Translations under genes and position numbers: made by a program
The notes under the pieces: model-generated
Seen by the model: only the letters and a program-made list of their open reading frames with translations
Told to the model about the DNA's origin: nothing
Databases searched by the model: none
Shown: in pieces, positions 18,134 to 27,846 of the stretch
How the letters are laid out: every line of letters starts with the position of its first letter
How positions within the stretch are numbered: the stretch's first letter is position 1
NCBI GenBank assembly: GCA_905233475.1
Contig: CAJOEN010000016.1
Span: forward strand, 1 to 64,000
DNA length: 64,000 bases
Direction: 5' to 3'
Source of the DNA: an uncultured Bacteroidales bacterium
Lineage (GTDB): Bacteria; Bacteroidota; Bacteroidia; Bacteroidales; P3

Positions 18134-18718
18134 TTATCTGTTTTGCGAATTAGTAACTTCTATTAATTCTTTAATGCGGTTTTTAGTTTCTTCATCAAGA
18201 TTTTCACAACCCTCAAATGGCTCTTTACCAAAATATTCAAATGTTGTTGCTGGGGGGAGAGTGATTGTTTTGAGCGTCATACAATTGCAGAAAGCGAAAT
18301 CACCGATACTTTTTACATTTGACAAGTCACCTACATCCATCAAGCCCCTGCAATCATAGAAGGTGTATGGTTCAACCGTTTTTACAGCACTAGGAAAGGA
18401 AAATTTTTGAAGAGATATGCAATGATAAAATGCATGACTGCCAATCTTTTCCACATTTTCTGTGCCTGTAATCTCCCGTAAAGAAATACAATTTGCAAAC
18501 GCACTTTCACCTATTTCACGTACATTTGCAGGGAGTTCTATCTTAGATAGATTGTGGCAACCATCGAAAGCATTTGCGTCAATAAATCTGCATCTTTCAT
18601 CAATTTTTAGTTGAACGATTGATTGGTTCAAGCATTTTTCCAGATGCTTAAAATCTGGGCTGTAATAACAACCTTCATAAATCTCGCCCATCGGAGGAGT
18701 GTTTAGTTTTACTTTCAT
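18134..18718 (-). CDS. LRR_5 (BspA-like) repeat protein without evident signal peptide
   Basis: RCRFIDANAFDGCHNLSKIELPANVREIGESAFANCISLREI; start trimmed to MKVKLNTPPMGEIYEG. Confidence 0.8.
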   Translation of the reverse strand: MKVKLNTPPMGEIYEGCYYSPDFKHLEKCLNQSIVQLKIDERCRFIDANAFDGCHNLSKIELPANVREIGESAFANCISLREITGTENVEKIGSHAFYHCISLQKFSFPSAVKTVEPYTFYDCRGLMDVGDLSNVKSIGDFAFCNCMTLKTITLPPATTFEYFGKEPFEGCENLDEETKNRIKELIEVTNSQNR

Positions 18719-18784
18719 ATTGTGTTTTTTGTTTGGTGACGATACCCTGCCACCGCAATTTTTTTTAATTTCTAAAATACACAA

Positions 18785-19100
18785 TAAAAATAACGTGGGT
18801 ATCAAGTCCTTTGCTTATCCCACTTGTAAGGCTCTAGCACTGCCATCAGGTCAAGGATAAGCAATGCCGAAGCCCACGTGTACGTATAAAGTCATCCGTA
18901 AATACGGAAACAGTTATACACACCATGGACATCAAACCATTGCTTTATCGTGTGACCCAATACGAACGTGCTAGATTCTACAAGTCGCGGATAAAACGTC
19001 AGTTCAACGTCTTTTCATTATGTCTATCCCCCTCCCTAACCCTCTGGCAAATAGCACATTATTGCACAAATGCCAGCATCGGCCTCGGCAGAAAGACGTT
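18785..19100 (-). ncRNA. Candidate structured non-coding RNA or long structured 5' leader (family not identified)
   Basis: Minus-strand TATATTTG promoter (19109..19102) then nested inverted repeats: CAACGTCTTT/AAAGACGTTG, CTGGCA/TGCCAG, CACAC/GTGTG, TCCGTA/TACGGA, TTGCTTATCC/GGATAAGCAA, ACGTGGG/CCCACGT, then TTATTTTTATT. Confidence 0.55.
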
Positions 19101-19101
19101 G

Positions 19102-19109
19102 CAAATATA
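19102..19109 (-). promoter_or_regulatory. Bacteroidota -7 promoter motif for the ncRNA/leader candidate
   Basis: Minus strand TATATTTG = TAnnTTTG. Confidence 0.55.
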
Positions 19110-19132
19110 AGATTTTTTTTGGAAATAAAATG

Positions 19133-19318
19133 TTATTTATGTCTCTTCAACACTTGCCATCGTCCACCTTTTTCTGGGCCTATATGGCGCAAATAGCCAA
19201 GTTCTTGCAGTGTGGAAAGGTCACGTTTAATGGTTCTAATATGTACTCTTAAAAATAACGAGAGTGTCTCTGCATTTTCAGTGACATCAGTTATATACGT
19301 ACTTCTGCCAGATACCAA
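19133..19318 (-). pseudogene. Winged-helix regulator C-terminal remnant
   Basis: LSLFLRVHIRTIKRDLSTLQELGYLRHIGPEKGGRWQVLK resembles the terminal wHTH of AlbA_2/ATP-binding regulators; no full-length gene around it. Confidence 0.5.
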
Positions 19319-19357
19319 TAATTCAAAATTTGGTTCCTGAGCTCTGCAAAATACGCT

Positions 19358-19948
19358 TTAATTGGTGAATACCGCGCGTAGTGTAAGCATTATAATGCCA
19401 ATATCCCCCATAAAACTGTGATTGTTTACATACTGCAGATTGATACGCAGTTTGTCGGGCATCACTGTTTCGATATAGAAGCATTCGGGGTCGTCGGCAG
19501 TGGCGAGGAGCTCGTTTTCGTTGCGGTAACGTATTGAAGCCTCGTCGGTTATGCCCGGACGGACATCAAGTACGTGCAATTGCTCGGGGGTGTACATATC
19601 CACATACTTACGCACTTCGGGACGCGGCCCCACAAGGCTCATATCGCCTTTGAGCACGTTGATAAGCTGGGGAAGCTCGTCGAGTTTGTACTTACGTATG
19701 AAATAACCGGAACGTGTTATGCGCGGGTCGTGTCCGCCCACGGTGATTAGTCCCGCCTTGTCGGCGTCGGTGCGCATGGAACGGAATTTGATTAGTCTGA
19801 AATCGCGGTTGCCACGACCGACACGCAACTGCCTGTAAAACACGCTACCACGCGAATCCAGGCTTATCCATACGGCAAGGACAAGAAACAGCGGCGACAG
19901 CAATAGCAGTCCCCAAAAACTGAAAAATATGTCGAAAATACGCTTCAA
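19358..19948 (-). CDS. Undecaprenyl-phosphate sugar-1-phosphate transferase (bacterial sugar transferase)
   Basis: KRIFDIFFSFWGLLLLSPLFLVLA; KFRSMRTDAD; DELPQLINVLKGDMSLVGPRPE. Confidence 0.94.
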   Translation of the reverse strand: MKRIFDIFFSFWGLLLLSPLFLVLAVWISLDSRGSVFYRQLRVGRGNRDFRLIKFRSMRTDADKAGLITVGGHDPRITRSGYFIRKYKLDELPQLINVLKGDMSLVGPRPEVRKYVDMYTPEQLHVLDVRPGITDEASIRYRNENELLATADDPECFYIETVMPDKLRINLQYVNNHSFMGDIGIIMLTLRAVFTN

Positions 19949-19998
19949 TTTAATTAGTAATTAGTAGTTAGTAATTTATAATTTTCGATTAAACATTT

Positions 19999-21192
19999 TC
20001 AACTACAAATCTCCGCAAGGTTCTGGGCTACGAAACTGGCTTGGTCGTCGGTGAGGAGGGTGTGTAACGGCAGGGTTAATTCGTTGGAATACAGATTGTA
20101 AGCATTTGGATAGTTGGCTATGTCGAAGCCGAGGTTGCGGTAGGCAGTCATCATGGGCAAGGGTTTGTAGTGTACGTTGGTGGCAATGCCGCGCTCGGCC
20201 ATGCGCGTGATGGCGGCGTTGCGCTGTTGCTCGTCTTTGCCAAGCAGTCGGGTAAGGTACAGATGTCCGCTCGACGACGAGGTGCCGGTATAGTGATTAA
20301 GTACATGTATGTCAGAGTTTTCCAAAATATCGTTGTAGATACCTATTATCTCCCTGCGACGTTGCAGCAGTTGCGGATAACGCTCCAGCTGCGCCAGTCC
20401 TATGGCGGCCATTATGTCGGTCATATTGCACTTGTAGGCAGGATAAACGATGTCGTACTCCCAGGCTCCGAGCTGTGTCTTGGCAAAGGCGTCCTTGCTC
20501 TGTCCGTGCAACGAATATAGCATAAAATGCTTGTAGAGCCATTCGTTGTCGATGCCGGGGATGTCGCGCCACGTGAGCGCTCCGCCTTCGGCGGTGGTGA
20601 GGTTTTTCACAGCGTGGAACGAGAATGACGTGAAGTCGGCTATCTCGCCGCACATCCTTCCCTCGCGACTTGCGCCGAAGGCGTGGGCGGCGTCGGCAAG
20701 GACGATAACCCTGCCAAAGGCCTCCTGCAAGGCGTTGGCCGGACGGAAGAGCTGCCGTTTGGTCTCCACGGCGGCAAACACACGACGGTAGTCGCACACA
20801 ATGCCTGCCAGATCCACTGGCATCACTACCTTGGTGCGAGGGGTGATGGCCTGTTCCAGCTTTTCGTAGTCCATCTCGAAACTGTCGGACTGGGTGTCCA
20901 CAAGGATTGGCTTGGCTCCCGCATGGCATATCACGCTGGCCGTAGCTGTGTAGGTGTAGGCCGTGGTGATGACCTCGTCGCCTTCGCCAACGCCCAATAT
21001 ACGCAGTATCAGCTCCATACATGCAGTGGCGGAGTTCAGGCACACGGCTTTGGAGGTGTGGCACAGGGCGGCTATCCTCTGCTCGAACTCTTTGGTGCGC
21101 GAGCCGGTGGTTATCCATCCCGAACGCAGAACTTCGGCAACGGCATTTATCTCATTTTCAGTAATATCCGGAGGTGAAAAAGGTATTTTCAT
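19999..21192 (-). CDS. DegT/DnrJ/EryC1/StrS aminotransferase
   Basis: MKIPFSPPDITENEINAVAEVLRSGWITTG; LNSATACMELIL; DAAHAFGA; SFHAVKNLTTAEGGAL. Confidence 0.94.
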   Translation of the reverse strand: MKIPFSPPDITENEINAVAEVLRSGWITTGSRTKEFEQRIAALCHTSKAVCLNSATACMELILRILGVGEGDEVITTAYTYTATASVICHAGAKPILVDTQSDSFEMDYEKLEQAITPRTKVVMPVDLAGIVCDYRRVFAAVETKRQLFRPANALQEAFGRVIVLADAAHAFGASREGRMCGEIADFTSFSFHAVKNLTTAEGGALTWRDIPGIDNEWLYKHFMLYSLHGQSKDAFAKTQLGAWEYDIVYPAYKCNMTDIMAAIGLAQLERYPQLLQRRREIIGIYNDILENSDIHVLNHYTGTSSSSGHLYLTRLLGKDEQQRNAAITRMAERGIATNVHYKPLPMMTAYRNLGFDIANYPNAYNLYSNELTLPLHTLLTDDQASFVAQNLAEICS

Positions 21193-21253
21193 AAAGTTTC
21201 GTATTTCTATAAAAGTTGGATGTTTTGAAGTCCCCTTATCTTTTCAATAACAT

Positions 21254-22405
21254 TTATAAAAGATAATCTTCAATCTTTTCAAGGAATCGTAAGATTGGAG
21301 TGACGTCCGCGACATCTGTCGGAAGGTTTAGTATCTGGTTGGAATATTTTGTTGCAACAGGAAAGTCACATTCACGGAAATTCCATTGCTCGAATTGTTT
21401 GCGAACTGGATGTATAGGACTGCAGAACCATTCACCAAGCGGCACCTTGCATTTTTCCGCAATTCTCATAACCTCGTTGCGTTCCTTTACAAGAAACGGG
21501 TATTTGAGGAAAGAGTGGTCATTGAATAAATTTTTTGGTACAAATGTCTTTTCTTTTTTCTCAAGGTAGTTGCTATATGTTTCTGCATTCTTTTTCCTGC
21601 GAACAAGCATTTCGTCCAAAGCGGAAATATTGTATATTCCTTTTTTTATCTGGACGCTTGAAATGCTTTTGAAATAATGAGGTGGCATTTGCGCGCTTTC
21701 TATTTCGGTGCCGGAAGATGAGCCCTGAACTAATTTGTGCTTGCTCAGCCATCGGTACAGCTTTACCATCTGCCAGTATCTGTTGTCGGTCAGAACTTTC
21801 TCTCGCACAAAATATAGTACAGACAGCGAAAATTTGTCTTTGGCAGTTGAGGGTTCTAAATTAGTGTTTACTTTTTCTAATTTTGTTTTCAGTTCCTTAT
21901 CGGTAACAAGAGCAAAACCTCCTATGCCGGTGCTGAAAGGTTTGTTCCATTGCGTTGAGTAAAAAGCTGCATCACAATAACTACCATTGGGCTTTCCTTT
22001 GTAGGTGCCGCCAAAGCCGTGTGTGCAGTCCTCTATGGTTTTGATTTTATACTTTTGTGCTATCTCTACAATCCTTTCCACGTTTGATGAAAGTCCGAAT
22101 GTGTTCTGACATATTATGACCTTTGTCTTGTCTGTGATTTTTGATTCAAGTTGCGTTAAATCAATGTTGTATGTTTGTGCGTCGATGTCAATATAAACAG
22201 GATTGGCACCTAGGTATTTTATAGCATTTGGCACTACCACGCAGGTGAACGCCGGCAAGACAATTTCATCGCCTTTGTGTACATCCATTGCCTTCAGTAT
22301 TGCATACAATGCGACACGACCTTTCCAGTAAAGGAAAATATCGTCGGCAGCTGCGTTCAAGTATCTCGCAATTTCAGCCTTGTATTTCAGTTCAGTGGTA
22401 TTCAT
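21254..22405 (-). CDS. DegT/DnrJ-like PLP aminotransferase (divergent)
   Basis: KGDEIVLPAFTCVVVPNAIKYLGANPVYIDIDAQTYNIDL; IEDCTHGFGG; STQWNKPFSTGIGGFAL. Confidence 0.85.
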   Translation of the reverse strand: MNTTELKYKAEIARYLNAAADDIFLYWKGRVALYAILKAMDVHKGDEIVLPAFTCVVVPNAIKYLGANPVYIDIDAQTYNIDLTQLESKITDKTKVIICQNTFGLSSNVERIVEIAQKYKIKTIEDCTHGFGGTYKGKPNGSYCDAAFYSTQWNKPFSTGIGGFALVTDKELKTKLEKVNTNLEPSTAKDKFSLSVLYFVREKVLTDNRYWQMVKLYRWLSKHKLVQGSSSGTEIESAQMPPHYFKSISSVQIKKGIYNISALDEMLVRRKKNAETYSNYLEKKEKTFVPKNLFNDHSFLKYPFLVKERNEVMRIAEKCKVPLGEWFCSPIHPVRKQFEQWNFRECDFPVATKYSNQILNLPTDVADVTPILRFLEKIEDYLL

Positions 22406-23394
22406 TTCTTCTTTACAGATTTAAATATACCTACAAACGAGCCTGTAGCGTAAGAAAAATGTAATACTGCAAAAGACCAGAATAAGTATATGAAATTGAG
22501 TTTTTTTGTTATAGAATATTTTGTGCATATTATGCATAGGACAAGCAAATAGCAAAACAGCGATGCTCCCGAAATCAATCCCAAAGGCCACCATAATGGA
22601 GTAAATGCGATGGGCAAGATAAGCGACAGAATAAATATCAGCGGAACGAAATGTCTTGGCGAAAGGGAGGAGAAGTTCCTTGTTATCTTGATTGTGAGTA
22701 TGTTCCAAAGTCCGTTGCCGTAGTTGTTACGTGCTATGTCGCCGAATGTTTCCCGGGCATAATATGTACATAGCACATCGGGGATAAGGTATATTTTCCC
22801 GCCCGCCGCCTTTATGCGTTTGTTTAGTTCAATATCTTGGTTGCGAGTGAGTTCCGTGTTATAGTATCCGAATCGGTCGAATACATCGCGACGATAACAC
22901 CCGAAAGGTACGGTATCGGTTTCTGTGATTTTTTCTACACCGGTGCGGAAAGACGAATTCCCCACTCCGAAAGGACTGCTTAGTACCTCCTTGATGGCCA
23001 ATGTTTTGGGCGTTTTGTTCAGTACATCGGTATGGCATACACAGCCGACATTGTCCGCATTGAGTTCAAGCAGTTTCTTCGATAATGTTGATATGTAATT
23101 TATTGAATATGAAGAATGTGCGTCAAGGCGTATTATTATGTCTCCGGAAGCGTTCTTTATGCCTTCGTTCAGTGCGTATGGAACAAAAAGTTTGGGGTTG
23201 TCGATAAGATGGATGTTTTGATGGTGCGAACTATATTCCGCAATGATTTTTCTTGTATTGTCGGTACTCATTCCATCAACGAAGATAAACTCAACAGCTT
23301 CTTTACTATAGTCTTGCTGTAATATGGAAATTATGCATTTCTCTATGTGTTTTTCTTCGTTCCTGCAGGGTATTATTACTGATATTTTTTCCAT
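22402..23394 (-). CDS. Glycosyltransferase family 2
   Basis: MEKISVIIPCRNEEKHIEKCI; FVDGMSTDNT; IIIRLDAHSSY. Confidence 0.9.
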   Translation of the reverse strand: MEKISVIIPCRNEEKHIEKCIISILQQDYSKEAVEFIFVDGMSTDNTRKIIAEYSSHHQNIHLIDNPKLFVPYALNEGIKNASGDIIIRLDAHSSYSINYISTLSKKLLELNADNVGCVCHTDVLNKTPKTLAIKEVLSSPFGVGNSSFRTGVEKITETDTVPFGCYRRDVFDRFGYYNTELTRNQDIELNKRIKAAGGKIYLIPDVLCTYYARETFGDIARNNYGNGLWNILTIKITRNFSSLSPRHFVPLIFILSLILPIAFTPLWWPLGLISGASLFCYLLVLCIICTKYSITKKLNFIYLFWSFAVLHFSYATGSFVGIFKSVKKK

Positions 23395-23396
23395 GG

Positions 23397-24527
23397 TCAA
23401 ATATTAAAGGTCCATCTTAAGGCAATGTTGTTCCATCTGAAATCTTCGAATGGGAATGCCGTTATATTTTGAGATAGTTGTGTCCTGTTTCGAAAAGCGA
23501 GGTCTATTTTGTCCGAAATATCATTGATTTCGTAAGGATTGGCTTCTTCGCCAGTTTTTGCGCTGGAAAACATATTGGAAGCGCCTTGTCCTTTTGTGTA
23601 TATTATTGGAAGTCCCTGTGTTAGCGCCTCAATATATACTAATCCAAATGTTTCGGAATATGATACCATTGCAAAAACGGAATTTTTTCTGTATTCTTGT
23701 ATCAGTTTGGTTTTGTCGTATATGGGGCCAAGGTATTTTATCCATGAGGAATGTTCTTCTACCGTCTTCAAAACTTCCCGTTCCTGATTTCCGCCGCCGC
23801 CAATCAGATTTAATGTCAGGCCGGGATGTCTTTTTTTAGCTATTTTGCATGCTTTTATTAGGTTAAGTACATTTTTGTTTTTATTGAAAGAGCCGACATA
23901 TAGAATGGAATCCTTGATATACGTATTGTTTTCAAGGCATTTGTTGTCGAGCCATATATTATCAACGCCATTTGTTATTACCTCCCCCTTGTCCATTATT
24001 ATATTTTTCACTGGTTCCATTGCTCGGCACTCCAGTGTCTTTGTCCTCAGTACAGATGTGATAAAGATGATTTTCCTTGCATTTGTTATTATTTCACGGC
24101 CAAGTTTGTGGAGGTGAAACATTTTTTTCATATACAGATTTGCGTCTGTCGCACGTACGGCAACTATATATGGTATATGCTTTTCCTTGTATAATTTAAG
24201 AGCGGTGGCGCCTTCAGAAAACAATGTGGAGGCAATGCACAAGTCAATTTTCCCCAAGTCAATGGTTTCTGCAAGAATATTGTATTTCGTATTGGTTTTG
24301 TATGGAAACCAATACTTATACAATAGAGTATTTATTGCAGGTGTCGCTATATGTACATTGTATTTGGGTTTGTAGTATGTGCTTGTAATATCGCGTCCGG
24401 AATAGTTCTTGCGTTTAAGCGAAAAAACCTCAAGTTTGATATTCTCATTGGTTTCGCACATTGCCTGGCACAAGTTGTGATGTACTCGTGAACCTACATA
24501 GTCCTCTGATAGATACATTATATTCAT
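23397..24527 (-). CDS. Glycosyltransferase family 1/4
   Basis: ILYVGSFNKNKNVLNLIKACKIAKKRHPGLTLNLIGGGGNQ; MVSYSETFGLVYIEALTQGLPIIYTKGQG. Confidence 0.9.
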   Translation of the reverse strand: MNIMYLSEDYVGSRVHHNLCQAMCETNENIKLEVFSLKRKNYSGRDITSTYYKPKYNVHIATPAINTLLYKYWFPYKTNTKYNILAETIDLGKIDLCIASTLFSEGATALKLYKEKHIPYIVAVRATDANLYMKKMFHLHKLGREIITNARKIIFITSVLRTKTLECRAMEPVKNIIMDKGEVITNGVDNIWLDNKCLENNTYIKDSILYVGSFNKNKNVLNLIKACKIAKKRHPGLTLNLIGGGGNQEREVLKTVEEHSSWIKYLGPIYDKTKLIQEYRKNSVFAMVSYSETFGLVYIEALTQGLPIIYTKGQGASNMFSSAKTGEEANPYEINDISDKIDLAFRNRTQLSQNITAFPFEDFRWNNIALRWTFNI

Positions 24528-25843
24528 AGTCTTGTGCTTGTTTGTCCTTTCGCAAAAATAAAAGTCATAACAATGCTTAGGATGTATGCCGATGCCCTAA
24601 GTGACGTGAATATGATTAGAGTTCCTGTCATATCCTTAAAAACCAATGCGCCAACAATGATGGATATAATTGTGGTGGTTGCATAATAAATTTGCCAGAT
24701 AAGATATGCCTTTAGTTTTTTCGCTACTATAAAAACTCCATTCAACGGAATAGATACGAACGAGAATATTACAGCAACTCCCACTATCTGGGAATATTCG
24801 CCGGCAGTCGTCCATTGGTCTCCGAGCACTATTTCAAATAATGACGGCAAAAAACACACTATGGAGGCGTATCCTATTATTCCTGTTATCGCTGCGATTC
24901 TGAATGTTTTTTTGAATATTGATATGCAGTTCCCCTTTTCTTTGAATTCTTCGCTTGCCCTTTGCTTGAACACATCCCTTATTGCACTGCTGATAATCGT
25001 TATAGGAATTGCCACTATTGTCATGGCCATACTAAAAAATCCCACTTCCCTGCCGCAAAAGAATAAGATTAGGAACAATGCGGGGAATCGTACTCCTATC
25101 AAGTTCAGCAAATCTCCCGTCATTGTGTATTTGGGAAACTCTATGTACTTCTTGGCCAATTTTGGCAGTTCTGCAAGTTCTACTTTTGAGAATGTTCTGC
25201 TGTCGTCGTGCCAACATCTTATTATACATCCGAGCGCTGAAATCCATCGTCCTATTGTTTCTCCGATAATGAGTCCGAATGAATTTGTCTTGGCTAAACC
25301 CATTGTTGTTTCAGACAGAACAATGGCTCCTGAATTCACTATTTTGTTGACAGATAGTTTTTTGAAATATTTGTTGCGTATGCACCATTCGTTATATACG
25401 GAGAATATCACGATTGCAAATGCTGTGAGTGGACAAATAAATATAATGGAGTTTAGCCGTGGCTCTTGTAGCAAGTCACTTAATATAGGGCATAAAGCGA
25501 ACTGAAGCAAAAAATACGATATTGTTAGTATTGCAAAAGACATAATTATGCATAGGGTGGCAATATTCGCGGCTTCTTCTTTTGATTCAGACAGTATTAT
25601 GCTCCCCTCGTATTTGCAGGAAGACAGTGTCGCCAATATTGTGGTTATGGCAAAAAGAGTGGCTTGTAGTCCAAAATCTTCGGGGGAGAAAATCCTGCCA
25701 AGTATCGGGTAAAATAATAATGGCAAGACTTGTGCAACGGCAATCCCGGATGTCAAAGTAAGAGAATTCCTTGCGAATTCGCTTTTTTGAAATATGTTAG
25801 CGCTTTTAAACGGATTGTTCCACTGCATTTTCTTTCCGGTCAA
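24524..25843 (-). CDS. Polysaccharide flippase (Wzx/MATE-like) 1
   Basis: Multi-TM; RNSLTLTSGIAVAQVLPLLFYPILGRIFSPEDFGLQATLFAITTILATLSSCKYEGSIILS. Confidence 0.88.
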   Translation of the reverse strand: MTGKKMQWNNPFKSANIFQKSEFARNSLTLTSGIAVAQVLPLLFYPILGRIFSPEDFGLQATLFAITTILATLSSCKYEGSIILSESKEEAANIATLCIIMSFAILTISYFLLQFALCPILSDLLQEPRLNSIIFICPLTAFAIVIFSVYNEWCIRNKYFKKLSVNKIVNSGAIVLSETTMGLAKTNSFGLIIGETIGRWISALGCIIRCWHDDSRTFSKVELAELPKLAKKYIEFPKYTMTGDLLNLIGVRFPALFLILFFCGREVGFFSMAMTIVAIPITIISSAIRDVFKQRASEEFKEKGNCISIFKKTFRIAAITGIIGYASIVCFLPSLFEIVLGDQWTTAGEYSQIVGVAVIFSFVSIPLNGVFIVAKKLKAYLIWQIYYATTTIISIIVGALVFKDMTGTLIIFTSLRASAYILSIVMTFIFAKGQTSTRL

Positions 25844-27440
25844 TATGTTTGTAAATGTATGGTAGTATCAGTAGAAATAAAAGAAACGACATCCCGAGAA
25901 AATTCGAATTGCTGAAAAGCCCGAAAAAGAAGTTTATTGCAAACAGAGAGGCCAGCAGCCAAAGTTCCTTCATATTTCTCAAATAAATATAGGAAACATA
26001 TCCGACAAGAAGAAGCCATAGCAACAATCCGATAACTCCGGACATCAATAAAACTGCAAACGGTTGAAAATGAGGGTGGTTTGCCAGATAATCAACTTCA
26101 TCGTAAAAATATGTCAGGTAAGAAAATCCGCTACCTATTATTAATTGCAATACCGAGTAGCCCTTTAATGTTTCAACTGATATTTTCCAACAGCTCTTTC
26201 TCGATTCTATAAGTTTATTGTTTTCAACAATGTTCCTTGATTTGTTATCTTCGTACTGAGTGATGTCGCTTGGTTTAATATTGCCGCCAATGTTCTTGGA
26301 TTTGTTATCCTCATCCTGAGCGATGTCGCTTGGTTTGTTGTTGTCGCCAATGTTCATTGATTTGCTGTCTTCGTCCTGAGAAATGTCGCTTGGTTTATTG
26401 TTGTCGCCAATGTCTTTCAATATATTGTCTTTATCCTGCGTTATTTCGCTTGGTTTAATGTGTTTATCAGGGTTTTTCCATATCTTGATAAAGTTGTGAT
26501 TGACTATTGTATTGAAGCGGTAGCCGACTAAAATATTGCTTTGTTCAATATGTCCTGTATTGAAATGCAATGCCTTGGCTATTTTTTGTTCGGAAGACAG
26601 AAAATAGGATATGTGAATGTATGATACAGAAAGAACCATCGACAGCAGCAGCAACAATACCACACTCCTTTTTTGTGTATTTTGACCGAATGCTTTTTTG
26701 TATAGTTTTGGAATTATAACCAGTATGATTAAAACAATATAAACACCCAGCGCCATAGCCATGCCTCTTCGCGAAGTGGACATGATTACTACGCTGTACA
26801 TCAGGGAAAGGGCTATTAGTCTGGCAAACCAATGTTTCATTTCCTTAGACGACAATATGTCGTATATATTCAAAATGATTGCGTTTAGTATGAATAGTGA
26901 AAAGAAGTTGTAATCAGTCATAAGCGTGGTGCCATACATTACTTTCTGTATGTTGTTTGCCGTGTATAGTGTCATTGCGTCGGGCGCATAAAAATACTTG
27001 TAGATGGAGATCGCGGATATTCCAAAGGCAAACCAAAAGAAAAACTTAGTAATGTATCTTATAAGCCCCGAAAAGTCGGCCTTGTTGCGGATGTGTGCGT
27101 TTATCAGGTATAAATAGCAAATATAAAAATAGAATTCCTTTGCGTATCTTACAATGTCGATTTTGTCACGGTAAGGTATAGCTGTTACGAATGCCAGAAT
27201 TTCGATTGCGACAAGAATGAAAAATGGATGGAACGTTCTTAGCGATTCTCTTATTGAGAATATTCTGTTTTCGGAGAATATAATTGTGTATATTACATAT
27301 ATGGTGATAAAAGACAAAAGAGGGAAAAATATAAAAGGGACGGCATTCCTGACAGCATACAGGGCAATAATAAATGCTAGTACGATAATGTTCTGAATAT
27401 TAGATAATTTCGATTTAACAGACAGTTCATTCATCCCCAT
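25806..27440 (-). CDS. O-antigen polymerase/ligase-like (Wzy) membrane protein
   Basis: Multi-TM with large hydrophilic loop; FSYLTYFYDEVDYLANHPHFQPFAVLLMSGVIGLLLW. Confidence 0.8.
   Translation of the reverse strand: MGMNELSVKSKLSNIQNIIVLAFIIALYAVRNAVPFIFFPLLSFITIYVIYTIIFSENRIFSIRESLRTFHPFFILVAIEILAFVTAIPYRDKIDIVRYAKEFYFYICYLYLINAHIRNKADFSGLIRYITKFFFWFAFGISAISIYKYFYAPDAMTLYTANNIQKVMYGTTLMTDYNFFSLFILNAIILNIYDILSSKEMKHWFARLIALSLMYSVVIMSTSRRGMAMALGVYIVLIILVIIPKLYKKAFGQNTQKRSVVLLLLLSMVLSVSYIHISYFLSSEQKIAKALHFNTGHIEQSNILVGYRFNTIVNHNFIKIWKNPDKHIKPSEITQDKDNILKDIGDNNKPSDISQDEDSKSMNIGDNNKPSDIAQDEDNKSKNIGGNIKPSDITQYEDNKSRNIVENNKLIESRKSCWKISVETLKGYSVLQLIIGSGFSYLTYFYDEVDYLANHPHFQPFAVLLMSGVIGLLLWLLLVGYVSYIYLRNMKELWLLASLFAINFFFGLFSNSNFLGMSFLLFLLILPYIYKHIDRKENAVEQSV
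26221..26460 (-). repeat. 4 x 60-bp in-frame tandem repeat within the polymerase gene
   Basis: Exact 60-nt period across four units; encodes degenerate KPSDI.QDEDNKS.NIGDNN. Confidence 0.95.
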
Positions 27441-27846
27441 TTTACTTTTTTTTAATTCTGCAGAATAAAAATTTTTTCAGTTTTTGAAAAAAAAACGCCA
27501 AGTACTTGCAAATCGGCTATATAGCATTGACTTGCATAATCTATGATTTATCACATAAATATATGTTATAAAATCAAATAAATTATGAATGCAAAGATAC
27601 AACTAAAAAACGGAAAAACAGGAACTTTTGGCGTTTTTTTTTCAACTCTGGAGGCTTGCGACAAAAGTCGCCGCATAAAAATATCGGCAACAAGTTGTAT
27701 TCCAATAAATTGGATAAAACGTGACTGTTCCGGTATAGTTAAAATTTATTAGTGTCCGATATATGTGTTGTATGTGAAAAACCGATTTTTATAGGATGTC
27801 AATGTTTTTGTTTATCAAGGTTTTTCAGTTACGGATTTTCAGGTAA

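Noticed and set aside
18840-18866. SRP (4.5S) RNA core TCAGGTC..AAGCA
   Set aside because: Only a partial match; the GGAAG tetraloop/stem is missing and the segment pairs better as part of a larger fold.
18925-19110. 61-aa plus-strand ORF MDIKPLLYRVTQYERARFYK...
   Set aside because: Lies opposite a promoter-led set of long inverted repeats; more likely a spurious ORF over a structured RNA.
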